Assembly (NCBI GenBank): GCA_001584585.1 | Contig: LSYV01000003.1 | Coordinates: forward strand, 1,617,505 to 1,671,083 | Length of the DNA stretch: 53,579 nt | Reading direction: 5' to 3' | From: Gonium pectorale | Taxonomy: Eukaryota > Chlorophyta > Chlorophyceae > Chlamydomonadales > Volvocaceae | Shown here: positions 34,401 through 44,889 of the stretch, in pieces | How positions within the stretch are numbered: position 1 is the first letter of the stretch | Layout: each line of letters opens with the position of its first letter | Program-made: the position numbers and the translations under genes | The notes under the pieces: model-generated | The model's input: only the letters and a program-made list of their open reading frames with translations | Databases searched by the model: none | Told to the model about the DNA's origin: nothing

Positions 34401-34702
34401 CCCACGCGGTTGGACTTGCTCACCTGCCCCCGTGCCCGCGGCACCGCACCCGCACCCACGGCCGCTCGCCGCCGGCCCTTCCCAGGGACATCAGCACTGG
34501 CCTGGACTTCAACCTGGTCAAGGACTACGCCCTGTGGCTGGCAGTTAGCACCTGGCGGCACGTCAAGGGACTGCAGCAGCAGCAGCAGCAGCAGCGTGGC
34601 ATGGAAGCGGCCGCGGCCGACCTGGCGTGGGGGGTCCTCGGAGGAGACGCTATGGGTGCCGATGTCGTGCACGTGGCTGAGCAGCGGAAAGAGGATCTGT
34701 GA
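31430..34702 (+). CDS. Secreted or lumenal protein of unknown function, DUF7164-like
   Basis: Seven exons join in phase to 422 residues: 31430-31594, 31697-31798, 32154-32492, 32997-33233, 33494-33585, 33918-34034, 34486-34702. A hydrophobic signal peptide or anchor (MLPAIICILLSLSFKEVYA) leads into a globular part. Landmarks are VVFGYLSEKDWAFVELL, YRIDLVVFSDQRWLREA, GYPFVASFHYLRDE, KTDFDCFLT, VWSKDMAVMYAADIAINHL and YTFTLYHIHSQHDDKDFSKF. From memory this pattern recalls the DUF7164 family of algae, oomycetes and fungi, thought to be glycosyltransferase-like; I cannot confirm that. The KTDFDCFLT segment may be a metal or sugar-nucleotide site (inference). A seven-Gln run lies near the C-terminus. 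The next but one gene is a GT61-like glycosyltransferase on the same strand, which fits a role in the secretory pathway but does not prove it. Confidence 0.82.
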
Positions 34703-35292
34703 GCAAGATCAGGGCACGGGGGCGTTGCACTGTGTGTCGGGTTTTCGGAACAGACTAGGGCGGACAGCCGATCACAAGCCCGAGCAGCGCGGCACATACA
34801 CGCCCAACGGCCGAGGCTTTGATAGTAAGCGCCTTCAGCCCAGTAGCCGGCGGCAATAGCGGCCCCGGCCGCGCACAATGCATGCCACTTTGCAACCTTT
34901 GAACTGGTGAGTGCAGGCAGCCTGAAGGTATTTTAGGGTGTCAAAACCCTGCACGTCGTTTTTGGAGAGGTAAAACCCTAAAATATGTCTGCTCTTCGCT
35001 CCGATGGGATCTTCGAATGTGGGCTGGTGTGGGTTCCGGGGACCCGACGTGTTTTGTGGCCGAACCCCGGGGCATGCGCAGGCACGCGTAACTTGGAGTG
35101 ACGACATCTAGGCATAGAGCTGCATATGACCAGCTGCTCCGCTGACACCGCACAGGAAGGGGAATTGCAGGATCCGGATCCACGCCTGTCATGAGTTTGA
35201 GGCTGCATTAGCTCGCTATATTCTTGAGTCTGCACTGCGGTCACACAGACTGTGGTCACAAATACATTGTTATCCAACAGCGAGGCACGGCA
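34703..35292. other. Intergenic region with a telomere-like inverted repeat
   Basis: Between two plus-strand genes. Apart from the inverted repeat at 34929-34985, I see no exon and no TGTAA close to the upstream stop. Confidence 0.5.
34929..34985. repeat. Inverted repeat with telomere-like arms
   Basis: TATTTTAGGGT at 34929-34939 is matched exactly by its reverse complement ACCCTAAAATA at 34975-34985. Each arm carries a plant/green-algal telomere-type TTTTAGGG unit, and the right arm contains AAACCCTAA, the plant telo-box core. It lies about 310 bases upstream of the next start codon. Confidence 0.85.
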
Positions 35293-37780
35293 ATGAGCAG
35301 CCAGGAAAGTGCGCGGACGGAATCGCACGAAGGCCCGGCCTTCGCGCCGTCCGAACCCGAGCAAGCTGGCCCGGAGCTGAGCCCCGTAGAGGCACCTGTG
35401 GCTCAAGTGGCTGCGCTCCGCAAGCGCGAGGCCAACAATGCGGTTCCACTCGCAGCTGGCCTTGCCGCTCTGGGCGTCACGCTTGTCGGTGGCCTACTCA
35501 GCACAGTTCTCAGGCGAGGTGGCAAGGGCAAGAAGAACGCGGGAGCAAGCAGCAAGTCCTCCAACGCCGACGCCCTCTCCATGCCTGATGCCCCGGCGAC
35601 TCGCCAGACCGTGGAGGCATCTAGCACTGTCCCTGCGACCTCCGGCCCTGCAATGAATGAGTTCGAGGCCGCTGCCGCGAGGGATGCGGCTGCGGCCCCC
35701 TGCAAGGTCCCTCAGTGGGGCACTTCCGTGGGCGTCGTCGACCTGTCGCCCTTTGGCAGCCCCGCCTCCATCGGTGCTACCCCCGCCCGCCTGACGTCCA
35801 TGAAGGCTGCACCTCGAGGGGCAAGCACAGCCAGCAACGATGACGACGATGCGTAAGTGTTGGAGCGTGTTGATGTCGCTCCCGGACTGCGGGCTGTGGC
35901 CAGCGCTCAAGCTACAGTATTGAGGTTTCACATACCGTTTCGCCGCGCCGCTTTGAGTAGGCTGTAACGAGGTCAGACGGTGCACTCCACAGGCAGTGCC
36001 GGAGCGACGGCGTGCTCTTCACTGGCATCCCTCGTGGCCTAAACCCCCATGGCGTATGGACATTTTGGAAATGGAGTCAGGAACAATCTACATCTGGGAC
36101 CCAAACGCCACCCGTGCAGGTCGGACAACGCGTCGGTTCGCGACCAGCGCACCGGCTTTGTGGACGCGGCTCAGCTCCATAAGACCCTGAAGCAGATGCA
36201 GGAGATGGCGGAGGAGAACCGCAAGTTGCAGCAGTTCTTGTCAGAGTACAGGATGGACGCGGAGAAGGTAGGCAGCGGGGTGTGGTTTCGGGTTTGTTGA
36301 AGGGGTGGTTCTTGATGCTGACAGGCAACTTGTACCACATGCGAAGTGGATGCGGCGGGTGGGATGTTGGAGGCTGTTTGGGTTATACTAGAGACTTCCC
36401 TCTTCTACGGGGGCTGAGGTAACGGTCAACACGGCCAATGGAGTGCCGGGATAATGTCCGCTTCTTTTCGGGCAGCAGACAACCCTGCGCACAGTCGAGT
36501 AAGCTCACCGCCCCATTCCTGGTTGTGACATACCATACTGACCCGGTACACACACAGCTGGCCAAGCTGGAAGAGGAGAACCAGGCGCTTCGCGGTGTGA
36601 CGCGCCAGCTGGAGCAGGTAAGCTGCCCGCATCGGAGTCTTACGACTCTTAGACTGCTTGCGCTGCCTTATGGGCTAGCGCTGAACACGACTTCAGCTCT
36701 CGCATAGCGCTTACTGACACCTCTCAGGAACCCGAGTCTTGTGGGCGCTTACGGCTACACGACTTTCGTTTCCCATCCCTGCAAAATCGTTGGTCCTCCT
36801 CGGCTGTGCTCCATTCTCAGGAGCTGCAGGACATCAAGGTCAACGCCCTGCCCCGCACCGGCGCCGAGTTGGAGGTGGGTTCGTGTGCGTTGCACGCTCT
36901 CCTACCTGTACTAGCTCCACTTGTCGCAGCGGTTGCTGGCCTAATGGGTTCCGCGCAGCGCCGAGATCATCTCCCCGTCACACCAGGATGTATGCTGTTG
37001 GCCCCGCACACGCAGATGTTCAAGAACGCTGTCCACGTGCCGGCCGTGGCTCGGTCGGTGTGCAGCAACGACGAGTCGGTGGTGCTGGGGCCAAGCACGG
37101 CCTCCTTGGACGGAGCCAACCCAGGTGGGCAGCATGCTGGAGGAGTACACGGCTGCTAACGCCACGCGCACGCAACCGTGTGGCCACGTGGCAGTGTGCC
37201 TGGCCTCTTCGTGCCTGCATGCCACGTGGGGTGCAGGCGCGAACCGCCTCAGCCTTCGCAACCTCCCAAACCACACACATGTGCGCCTTTTGGGGCGCAG
37301 GCGCACGGGTCGCCCGACAGAATGTGTTCAAGTCGCTGCTAGCGCACCTGGGCGCGTCCGGCCCCAGCACTGGCACCTCGCAGCCTGCTACGCCGCGCAG
37401 CGTGGGCGCCAGCGGCGGTGGCGCGAGCGTCGACGGCGCCACGGTTGCCAAGCAGCGCAAGCAGCCGCGGCCGGAGGAGGCGGCTGCGCTCGGACAGGCG
37501 GTGTACCAGCTGGTGAGTTTACGGTCCCGGCGAGTGGGCGGTCGGGGCCACTGCATACCATACTTCTGCGCGTGGGGAGGTGCGGGCAGGAGTCTAGTGC
37601 CTCAATTGCGTTTATTCAGCCCGTGTAGTTCGCTTGTAGCCCGCTCGCTGATGTATTTCTGACACATACGAAGGGCACCTTGATAACTGATTTGCAGTAC
37701 GCACCTTGTAATGAACTAACCCAAACTGATCCCCCCTTGACCCCGTGCAGCTGGACTCTTGGGGCGGCCGCATGATGTGA
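35293..37780 (+). CDS. Single-pass membrane protein with coiled coil, unknown function
   Basis: Not recognised. Seven exons join in phase to 390 residues: 35293-35852, 36120-36267, 36558-36617, 36821-36874, 37016-37124, 37301-37512, 37751-37780. An acidic N-terminal tail (1-45) is followed by one hydrophobic segment, about residues 50-73 (VPLAAGLAALGVTLVGGLLS), then a basic RRGGKGKK stop-transfer. A Ser/Ala/Pro-rich linker leads to a coiled coil spanning about 200-275, including LHKTLKQMQEMAEENRKLQQ and LAKLEEENQALRGVTRQLEQ. The C-terminal third is Ser/Gly/Thr-rich and ends SWGGRMM. The start is the first in-frame ATG. The N-terminus is not a typical signal peptide, so a tail facing the cytosol or stroma and a tethering role are only guesses. 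The last exon is very short (nine codons plus stop) and is the least certain. Confidence 0.75.
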
Positions 37781-38482
37781 AGGCGCTGGTGGCGCCCGGC
37801 GCTCTACCAGACGACGCTGAACCGGCGTGCTGATGAAGCGCTACAAAGTGACCACAAGCTGCATACTTCAACACATACGGAAGGGCCACAGCCTTACCGG
37901 CTGTGTTAGATGACAAATGATCCTGTTGAATTCAGGCGTAGAGGTCAAGACAAACTGCACCACGTGGTGGTTGGGTAGGCAGGGTTAGGCATGATATGCC
38001 TAGAGCAGGTGTGCGCACGCTTGGTTCTAACTTCAGGGGCGCATTGCCTCCATGAACCTGGCACGGCCCTGCAGGTCTCTTAGCATGCCATATGTGAGTC
38101 CTACAGGACTAATTGGATAGCTGTTGGGTGCCAACGTAGCATGTTGAGCGGGTTGCAGAGTTGTCGCCACCGAACCCCGCGCCCGACCCGGCGGGTCATG
38201 GATGTATGTGCGGAAGCGCGGCATTGCTCAGTGCACCTCTGTTTGACTGCTATTCTGAAGCACATTGTGACCTCGCTTGCTGGGGCGTGCCAGGGTTTTT
38301 ATGCCGGACAAGGGCCGGCTCATTCACTATGGTACTTTCCATAGACGCATTTGTAATATACAGCAGTGTTTCCTACACATACTTGAGTTCCATATGATAC
38401 TGAGTTTGAAGTCAACGTCTCAGGCTTTACTCTCAGCCATGCTCTGATAGATTTGCTTACGCGATCAGCAGCCCGCAAGACG
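37781..38482. other. Intergenic region
   Basis: Holds the 3' UTR of the coiled-coil gene and the promoter of the glycosyltransferase. A TGTAA at 38352-38356 lies about 570 bases past the upstream stop. It is less GC-rich than the genes. No exon seen. Confidence 0.5.
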
Positions 38483-41400
38483 ATGATTAATCACAGAAAC
38501 GCAGCGGCGATATGGGCAGCCATGGTCCTGTTCGCGCATTTCCAGCTGCCAGCATCGCTTGCTGCTTCCGGGGCCTCACGGCATCAAAGCAGCTCGGAGG
38601 TTAAGCGGATCGCTGAAGAGGCGGGACGTCGGGTTGTGTCGAGCGAATTGGAGCGGGACGGGAACCGCACCTTTCATCCGTCGTTCGGGCTTTTCCCGAA
38701 GGGGTGCAGGTGGCGATCTGTCACGGAGGACAACTCCACGAAAGTCGACTATGAGTTTTGGGACTTTGAGTCCGAAACGTGGTCCCCCACTCGGCCCGCG
38801 GCTTGCGTGCCGACTACGTACCCCGCTCCCGGGCCCCCGGACTGGAAGTGGCACAATAACACGCCCCGCACGGAGGTCACATGTCAGACCTCCCATTGTG
38901 TGTATACGAATATGTACTACAACAACGGCCGGTGGTACGCCTTAGTAGACGGGGAGACATACATCCCGTCCTGGCGATTCAGCCGCAACCAGGAGGTGCT
39001 GCCGTTCCACGTACTGGATGCCCAGGATTTCATAGACTCTGTGAAATGGCGGGTGGTGCCTGGAGACACTATCCTTTTCGACTTCATCTTCTTCATTCAC
39101 CCCACCGCCATCGGACACTGGTGGGAAATGCTAGGGCCGCTGTACAGGTGCGTTGCAGTCCGGGTGAGGCAGTGAGGGTGCATGATTTCGAGGGGGCCTA
39201 GCCCCGTGTCTTTGGGACTCCGAACCAGCGCAGGGAGAGGCTCCTTCGCCCGAGATGCCGTGGTCTAGGGCACGGGTGCAGGGTGATGGGGCTCGCTGGC
39301 TGGCTTAGCTCCGTGAACAACTGTAACGACTCCGAGTGCGGTCTGGGTAGCTGACCGCACTTGGGATAAACACAGCGAAGGGGGCAAGCAGCCTCGCGAG
39401 CAGCTCCCGGTATCGTCCTGCGCAGTGCACCGAGGGAACTATGGCGCAGCGATGGGTCCATGTTTGCCAATGCGTGACCCTCGCTCCGATTCTTCCTTAT
39501 GCCCCCGCCCCCACCCTGCCGCGGGCAGGGCAGACGCACCTCAGCTCAGGAGGACAGCTGGTAGCGATACTGCCCGCCTACACCGTGACCCATGCCAGGT
39601 CTGTTCTCTCCGCCCGGCCCTCACCCTGGCCCCAAACTCCCCCCCCCTCGCTGCCGCAGCATCCTGAAAACCATCAACTTCAAGCGCCCCTGCGACCAGT
39701 TCGTGCTGCTGCACCTGGGCCGCCAGCACGTGCTGGAGTGGGTGCGCGCCATGATCGCGGTGACGCTGGGCGTGGGGCTGGACGACGAGCTGCCGCCGGT
39801 GCTGCTGCAGGACGAGACGGACAATGCGTGGAACCAGATCAGTTGAGAGGCTGAGCGAGCGTGGGGTGCGGGAGGAGGGTACTGAAGAAGGGGAACGGGT
39901 CGCGTCGCGGACATCGAATCGCATACGAAGTAGACGAGCTTGTGGTGGTCTTGGTATAGTTCTTGTCGACCTCTGAAACTTGAATGTCAGCGCTGGGCGA
40001 GCGATGCTGAAGCGTACCTTCGTCGACCATAGCGCTGGTACAAAGTCGAAGAGAGGCGGTGGTGTGACAGCCCGTGCCCACGCACCCATGCGGGAGGGGG
40101 GGGTGGCGGTGGTAATGAGTGAGGACCGTAGTCCGTCAATGTTGGTTTGCTTGCTGTGGCATTATTCCTGTGGGATCAGGAGGTGAGGGGGTGTGCGGCA
40201 AGGTACGGGCTGGTGGCGTTCGTGTCTGATCCATCCTGTGGCTTGGGCGCCTCGCGCCGAGGGCGGAACTGACCTGCCCGCAGCCGGTCCTCTGCCTTGC
40301 ATCTGCCGTGCCGTGCTGCGAGCTTGCTGCCATGCTGACACCCTCCCGCTCCACGCATCGCAGCCCAGCAGCTGTCGGGCTTCTCGCGGGACACCTGGTA
40401 CATCTTCGAGCGAGTGCTCATCGTCAAGGTACGAGAGAGGCAATGGTGTGCGGAGCCCCTTGCACTCCTGCGGGCGCCCACCAGGTTGCAAGCAGCACTT
40501 GGCGGGGGGGCGTGCGGCCTACCCCAGCGCACAATGGATGATTGGGTGGGGGCTGTTGGAGAGCTCAGCGGTCGGCAGTGGGGATAGTTGTTGTATCGTC
40601 GCCAGCTGATCGCCAACACGGGAGCGGGCGCGGATGGGCCTGTCTATGCAACCGCGCCCTACCGCTATGGATTGCGTCTCGGATTGTCGTGCCTCTGCCT
40701 CGTCACTACAGTAGGGCGCCCCCTCACGTGCACTCGGGCAGGAAGTTGGCATTGCCCTGAGACACGATATGCCACGACCCCCCCCCCTTACATAGGACCT
40801 GGCCACGGGCGGCGGGCGGACGTTCCTGAACTTCAACGACGCGCGGGAGTTCCGGGAGCTCATCTACCGGCAGTACGGTGAGCGGACCGGGCTCTGGGAG
40901 TTGCCGAGTGCCTGAGGTCCCTGGGCGTGGTTCTCTGGCTCCTGCACATTCGAGGCCCTGCCCTGCGCCGTTACGCACCACCCGGGATCCATGCGTACCT
41001 CCCGGCGCCCGGACGCCCGTTATTGCACAACGGCGCAGCGCTGACTGGCAATCGCAGACTGCGCCCGTACTTCAAAAGTTTCACCAACCGGAAAGGTTCC
41101 TGTGGCGTCTTGGTCCCCTCGTCGCCTGTGCCCTGCTCCACGCCGCAATCTCTGCCCTCCGGCCTGCCCCCGCTAGGTCTGCCGCCGCCCGCCCCCCGGC
41201 CCCAAGTACCGCGGGTCATCACCTTTCAGCGCAAGCGGGCCAACCGCCGCATCATCAACGAGGAGGCGTTCCTGGACCTGCTCAGGGGCTACGGAGACCT
41301 CAAGGTGCGAAACATGCCCCATGCGGTGCAGGGGAGGGGAGGCGAGGGGAGGGGAGGGTTGCCCTTCCCACTTTATCCCAGAGCCGCGCAGGTTGGATAC

Positions 41401-42552
41401 GTCATGGTAGCTAGGCCGGTGCCGTACCGTACTGCTGTGCCATACCCTGCGTACGGTCGTGCATCGTGCGGGTGGCCGGAGGCGGATGAACCACCCGCTC
41501 TCGCCCCTTTGCAGATTGTGGAGTACAACAGCAGCTCTTCGCTGTACGAGCAGCTTCTGCAGATGCGCAAGACGGGCGTCTACGTGTCGGTGCACACTTC
41601 CAACCTCGCCAACGCGCCGCTGCTGCAGCCCGGCTCCGCGGTCTTTGAGGTCATCCAGGTGCGCTGCGGCATGGTGGGGTCGCTCGAGCCGGGGGGTTGG
41701 ATGGCCGTGCATGGTCGGTCCGAAGCTCCAAAGCGCCGCCGCCGCCGGCCGCCTCCCAGCCCCAGGCATGCCATTCGCCACCCCTCCTAAGGCGCCTTCG
41801 TCAGGATACTATTCAATACCCGTATCAAACACCCGCTTGTGGTTGGGGCTGTCGTACGCCGTCCGATGACGACGTCCTCTTACCTGGAGGGAGGCACCGC
41901 ATGCCTTCATGCCTGCAACGCAGCACGTATCGCGCAGATACTGGTGGGCCTCCGACGGTTCCCCTCCCGCCTCCACGGCTGTGCCCCCCGGCTTCCCCGC
42001 ACGCAGCGCAACTGGATGTGGAACGGCCTGGACCGCTCCTTCAAGGACCAGACCCACATGATGCTGGACATCCACCACTACGCCTGGCGCGCAAAGTATC
42101 TCAACCAGACAGTCTACCTCAACGAACGCGACTTCCACAAGTAAGAGCGCCGACCGCCGGGTGTCGCGGCCTGAAAGCGAGGGTAACAGAAAGTCCCCCT
42201 CCCGCTGCTGGGTTTCCGCTTGCCCACCCCTACGGAAGAACGGGACGTCAACCCTGCTGTGGAACCCAGCCCCAGCCTCCCGTTGCGCAGTGCACGTTTC
42301 CCATTCTTGCACTGATCGTCTTTTCCCCTGGGGCTGTCACCGCGCCGCTGCCGCCTGCTCTGCCGCCCTGCCTGCAGGGTGGGTCACTGGCCTGCGGGGC
42401 AGTGCGGAACGGAGGAGTGCGTGGAGGCGCACACCAACGTGGACGTCATTGTGGACATCGACGAGTTCAAGGCGCTGCTGGACGACCGCCTGCCCTACGT
42501 GTGGCGCGGCGCGGGGGTGCAGGAGGCCGCCATACCCTGGCCCGACTGGTAG
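38483..42552 (+). CDS. GT61-type glycosyltransferase (DUF563), secretory pathway
   Basis: Predicted ER/Golgi glycosyltransferase of family GT61, which includes plant xylan arabinosyl/xylosyltransferases and animal EOGT and POMGNT2; donor and acceptor cannot be told. Eight exons join in phase to 524 residues: 38483-39147, 39660-39841, 40364-40428, 40796-40877, 41177-41304, 41515-41658, 42007-42140, 42378-42552. A hydrophobic N-terminus (AAAIWAAMVLFAHFQLPASL) acts as signal or anchor. The lumenal part has the family core PRVITFQRKRANRRIINEE (about 343-361) and, after the LYEQLLQMRKT helix, TGVYVSVHTSNLANAPLLQ with PGSAVFEVI. These match the GT61 pattern in which an H-(G/T)-(A/S) turn precedes the Leu-rich loop. 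Several N-glycosylation sequons are present (NRT, NST, NQT). The start is the first in-frame ATG. Intron 2 carries the dispersed intron repeat. Confidence 0.88.
39880..40030 (+). repeat. Dispersed intron repeat, copy 2 (GT61 intron 2)
   Basis: ACGGGTCGCGTCGCGGAC followed, after one differing base, by CGAATCGCATAC lies about 53 bases after the 5' splice site at 39842. It matches the block in HMG-CoA synthase intron 5, with weaker matches running on to TACCTTC near 40020. Confidence 0.8.
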
Positions 42553-44889
42553 AGCGGGGAGCGGGCCGCGCAGGGCCGGCTTGGCCCCGCACGGGGGAGC
42601 AGTTGCCAAGTGCCGCAGCGAGTGATGCAGCGCAACGCGTGCGGGTGGGGGAAGCGTACCGGAATGGTTTTACGGGTTTGTGAAGGTGGCGTGGCCTTCT
42701 CGTCCGGTGCAGCATGCCTGGGCACCGTGGCCGTGTGTGCATATTGTTTCAGATGCGGGTACGCGCGGGTGTGGCCTGCTGGATGCAGGCGTGTTGGGTG
42801 CTGCTGTGCAGGCCTACACACGTATGCGGGGGGCCGGCGCAGTCGCAATACACTCCTCATTGGAGCGGTGACAGGATAGCAGATATATAGGCATGGGGGC
42901 CAAGGCCTGGGTCCGCTGGCGACGGAGGGCATTGCATACCCCTCTGGGGGAGAAGCCCGCTGTTGTTCGCCATGATCCTCGCCCAGCGGCTCTCCGGCCG
43001 TGTAAGGCAGTGTCCCTGGGTATTGACTTCGACACAGGGCTGTTGAAATTCTCCATTAATGCAGCCAGCTTTGTCAAGTCCCAGCGGTTCTTACAGCTTC
43101 TCATGGGTTGCATTCCGTTCGCGGTCATCAAATGAATCAAGCGGCGTTAAACACACCAGGAAGCCCAGCTCCAGTTAAGCGTTAACAAGTTAAACGACAT
43201 TCCAAACAACATCACCATAGTTGTACAAAAACTTCACAAACCGACCGACGAAAAACCGTACATGCCAAACAACCATCCAAACCTCTTCAACGGGCTGCGC
43301 GCCCGGCGAAAGAATGACTAGGTCAGGCACATCAGCAACCCGCTTTGGCCCGCAGACACGCACGAGCCGCACCGTAGCCAAATGTAGGCTGAGCCGGTGC
43401 GAGCCCTCTGCAATGTCGACGCGGGCTGCGCCCGGCCGCGACGCACATACCAGCTGGTTCCACTTGAGTGCCTGCCCCTGGCGAAAGCTCCACTTGCCAG
43501 GGCACCCCCCGTGGCTGACACGGCACAAGCCCGAGGCGCGCACACCCCAGAGCACTTCCCGGAGACGCCAAGCCCATGTGAGAGTTGGCGATGTCCAAAG
43601 GAGGCGCACGGGTGCGACAACGCCTTTTGGGTCATGCAATCAACTAATGTCGAATGCACACGAACAGTCCAACAACAAGTACGTACACAAGACACCAAGA
43701 CAAACTGCACATGACGACTCAAGCCAGCTTGGTACACTGAAGGAACAGGCACCGGGATCTCATGGAGTGCTTCAGAATCCGTGTGCCACCACGAAGCAAG
43801 GGGGCCCAAACCTCTGCAGCTAGGATCACACACGCCGAATGGGAATGCCGAAAGTACCGTCGTTAAGAGACACATGCGAAAGTTAATGAACCACAGACGA
43901 CCGTCGTGGACAGGCCGACGAGCGTGACACGAACACCCGCCGCGGCTGACGCATCCATGCACACCACATGCCTTCCGACACCTGAGCACGAAGGGAGGAC
44001 CCTCCACGCGTCCCGTGGCTCGCCCACCCTACAGCCAACCTCCCGTTTGAGGAAGCCCGCACCCAGGGTGCGCTTTCGCACACATGCAGCATGACCTCCT
44101 TCCTCCCGGCCGGCTGCCTAGGAGCACACCGGAGCGCCCACCACTCCCACCACATCCGCCTGCGCGCTCCCTGACCCTTGCCGCCGGCGCTCCTCCGCAC
44201 AACAATCGGTTGGCGTCCACCCGCTTAGACCAAAGAGGAGCAAAAGCGATGCGGCGCGTCGCCGCTTATTCGTAATATGCACAGCACGGATGCATCGGGG
44301 CTACGATGCGGCCTCTCGTTGCGAGCGTCAGGCAAGCGACGGCATCGGCCAGCGGACGTTGGTGGGCGGCCCCCTGGCAAGCGGCGACAGCCACGAGACC
44401 ATGCGCCGTGCCGCCACGATGGCGGGCTGCTGCACGGATTGGGTTGCTGCGCATTGCGCCGTGAGTAGCACTTTTTGCACATGCCCCATGATCTGTGTTG
44501 CCAGAACACCTGTGAGTAGGTGCCAGACCCACCCTGCACACTGCAGCACGCCAGCACCCAGCAAAGAGACACCATCACATCACATCACCACAAATCCATA
44601 ACAAATCCTACAAACTGTAACTGTATGAGGGGTTTTCCCTGCGGATACACTAACGAAGGCCGTCGTCACGTAGCACACTCGCGCGGTCACCTGGCCATGA
44701 GATGACCCGGGCCGCGAGCGCCATCGCGTAGGAATGCAAAGGCATGCGCCAGGTGAATGCAAAGACACAACCATTCAAGACTTCTCTGCCGACATGCCAA
44801 CCGCACGAGTAAGACATATGCGTTGGGGGATTCGCACCCGGAGGGCGGACTTCAAGGTATCGACAAGCACCACCAGCACCCAGCGCGCA
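42553..44889. other. Convergent intergenic region, 2.3 kb, no supported gene
   Basis: Lies between the plus-strand glycosyltransferase and the minus-strand response regulator. Plus-strand TGTAA at 43001-43005 is a plausible poly(A) signal for the former; TTACA at 43092-43096 is a distant candidate for the latter. Open frames of up to about 230 codons exist on both strands (43221-43823 plus, 43318-44007 minus) but show no family features or splice partners. Confidence 0.5.

Noticed and set aside
43318..44007. Minus-strand open frame of about 230 codons, overlapped by a 200-codon plus-strand frame
   Set aside because: Long chance frames are common in GC-rich DNA. Neither has family motifs, splice partners or an ATG in good context, and both fall in a convergent 3' region.
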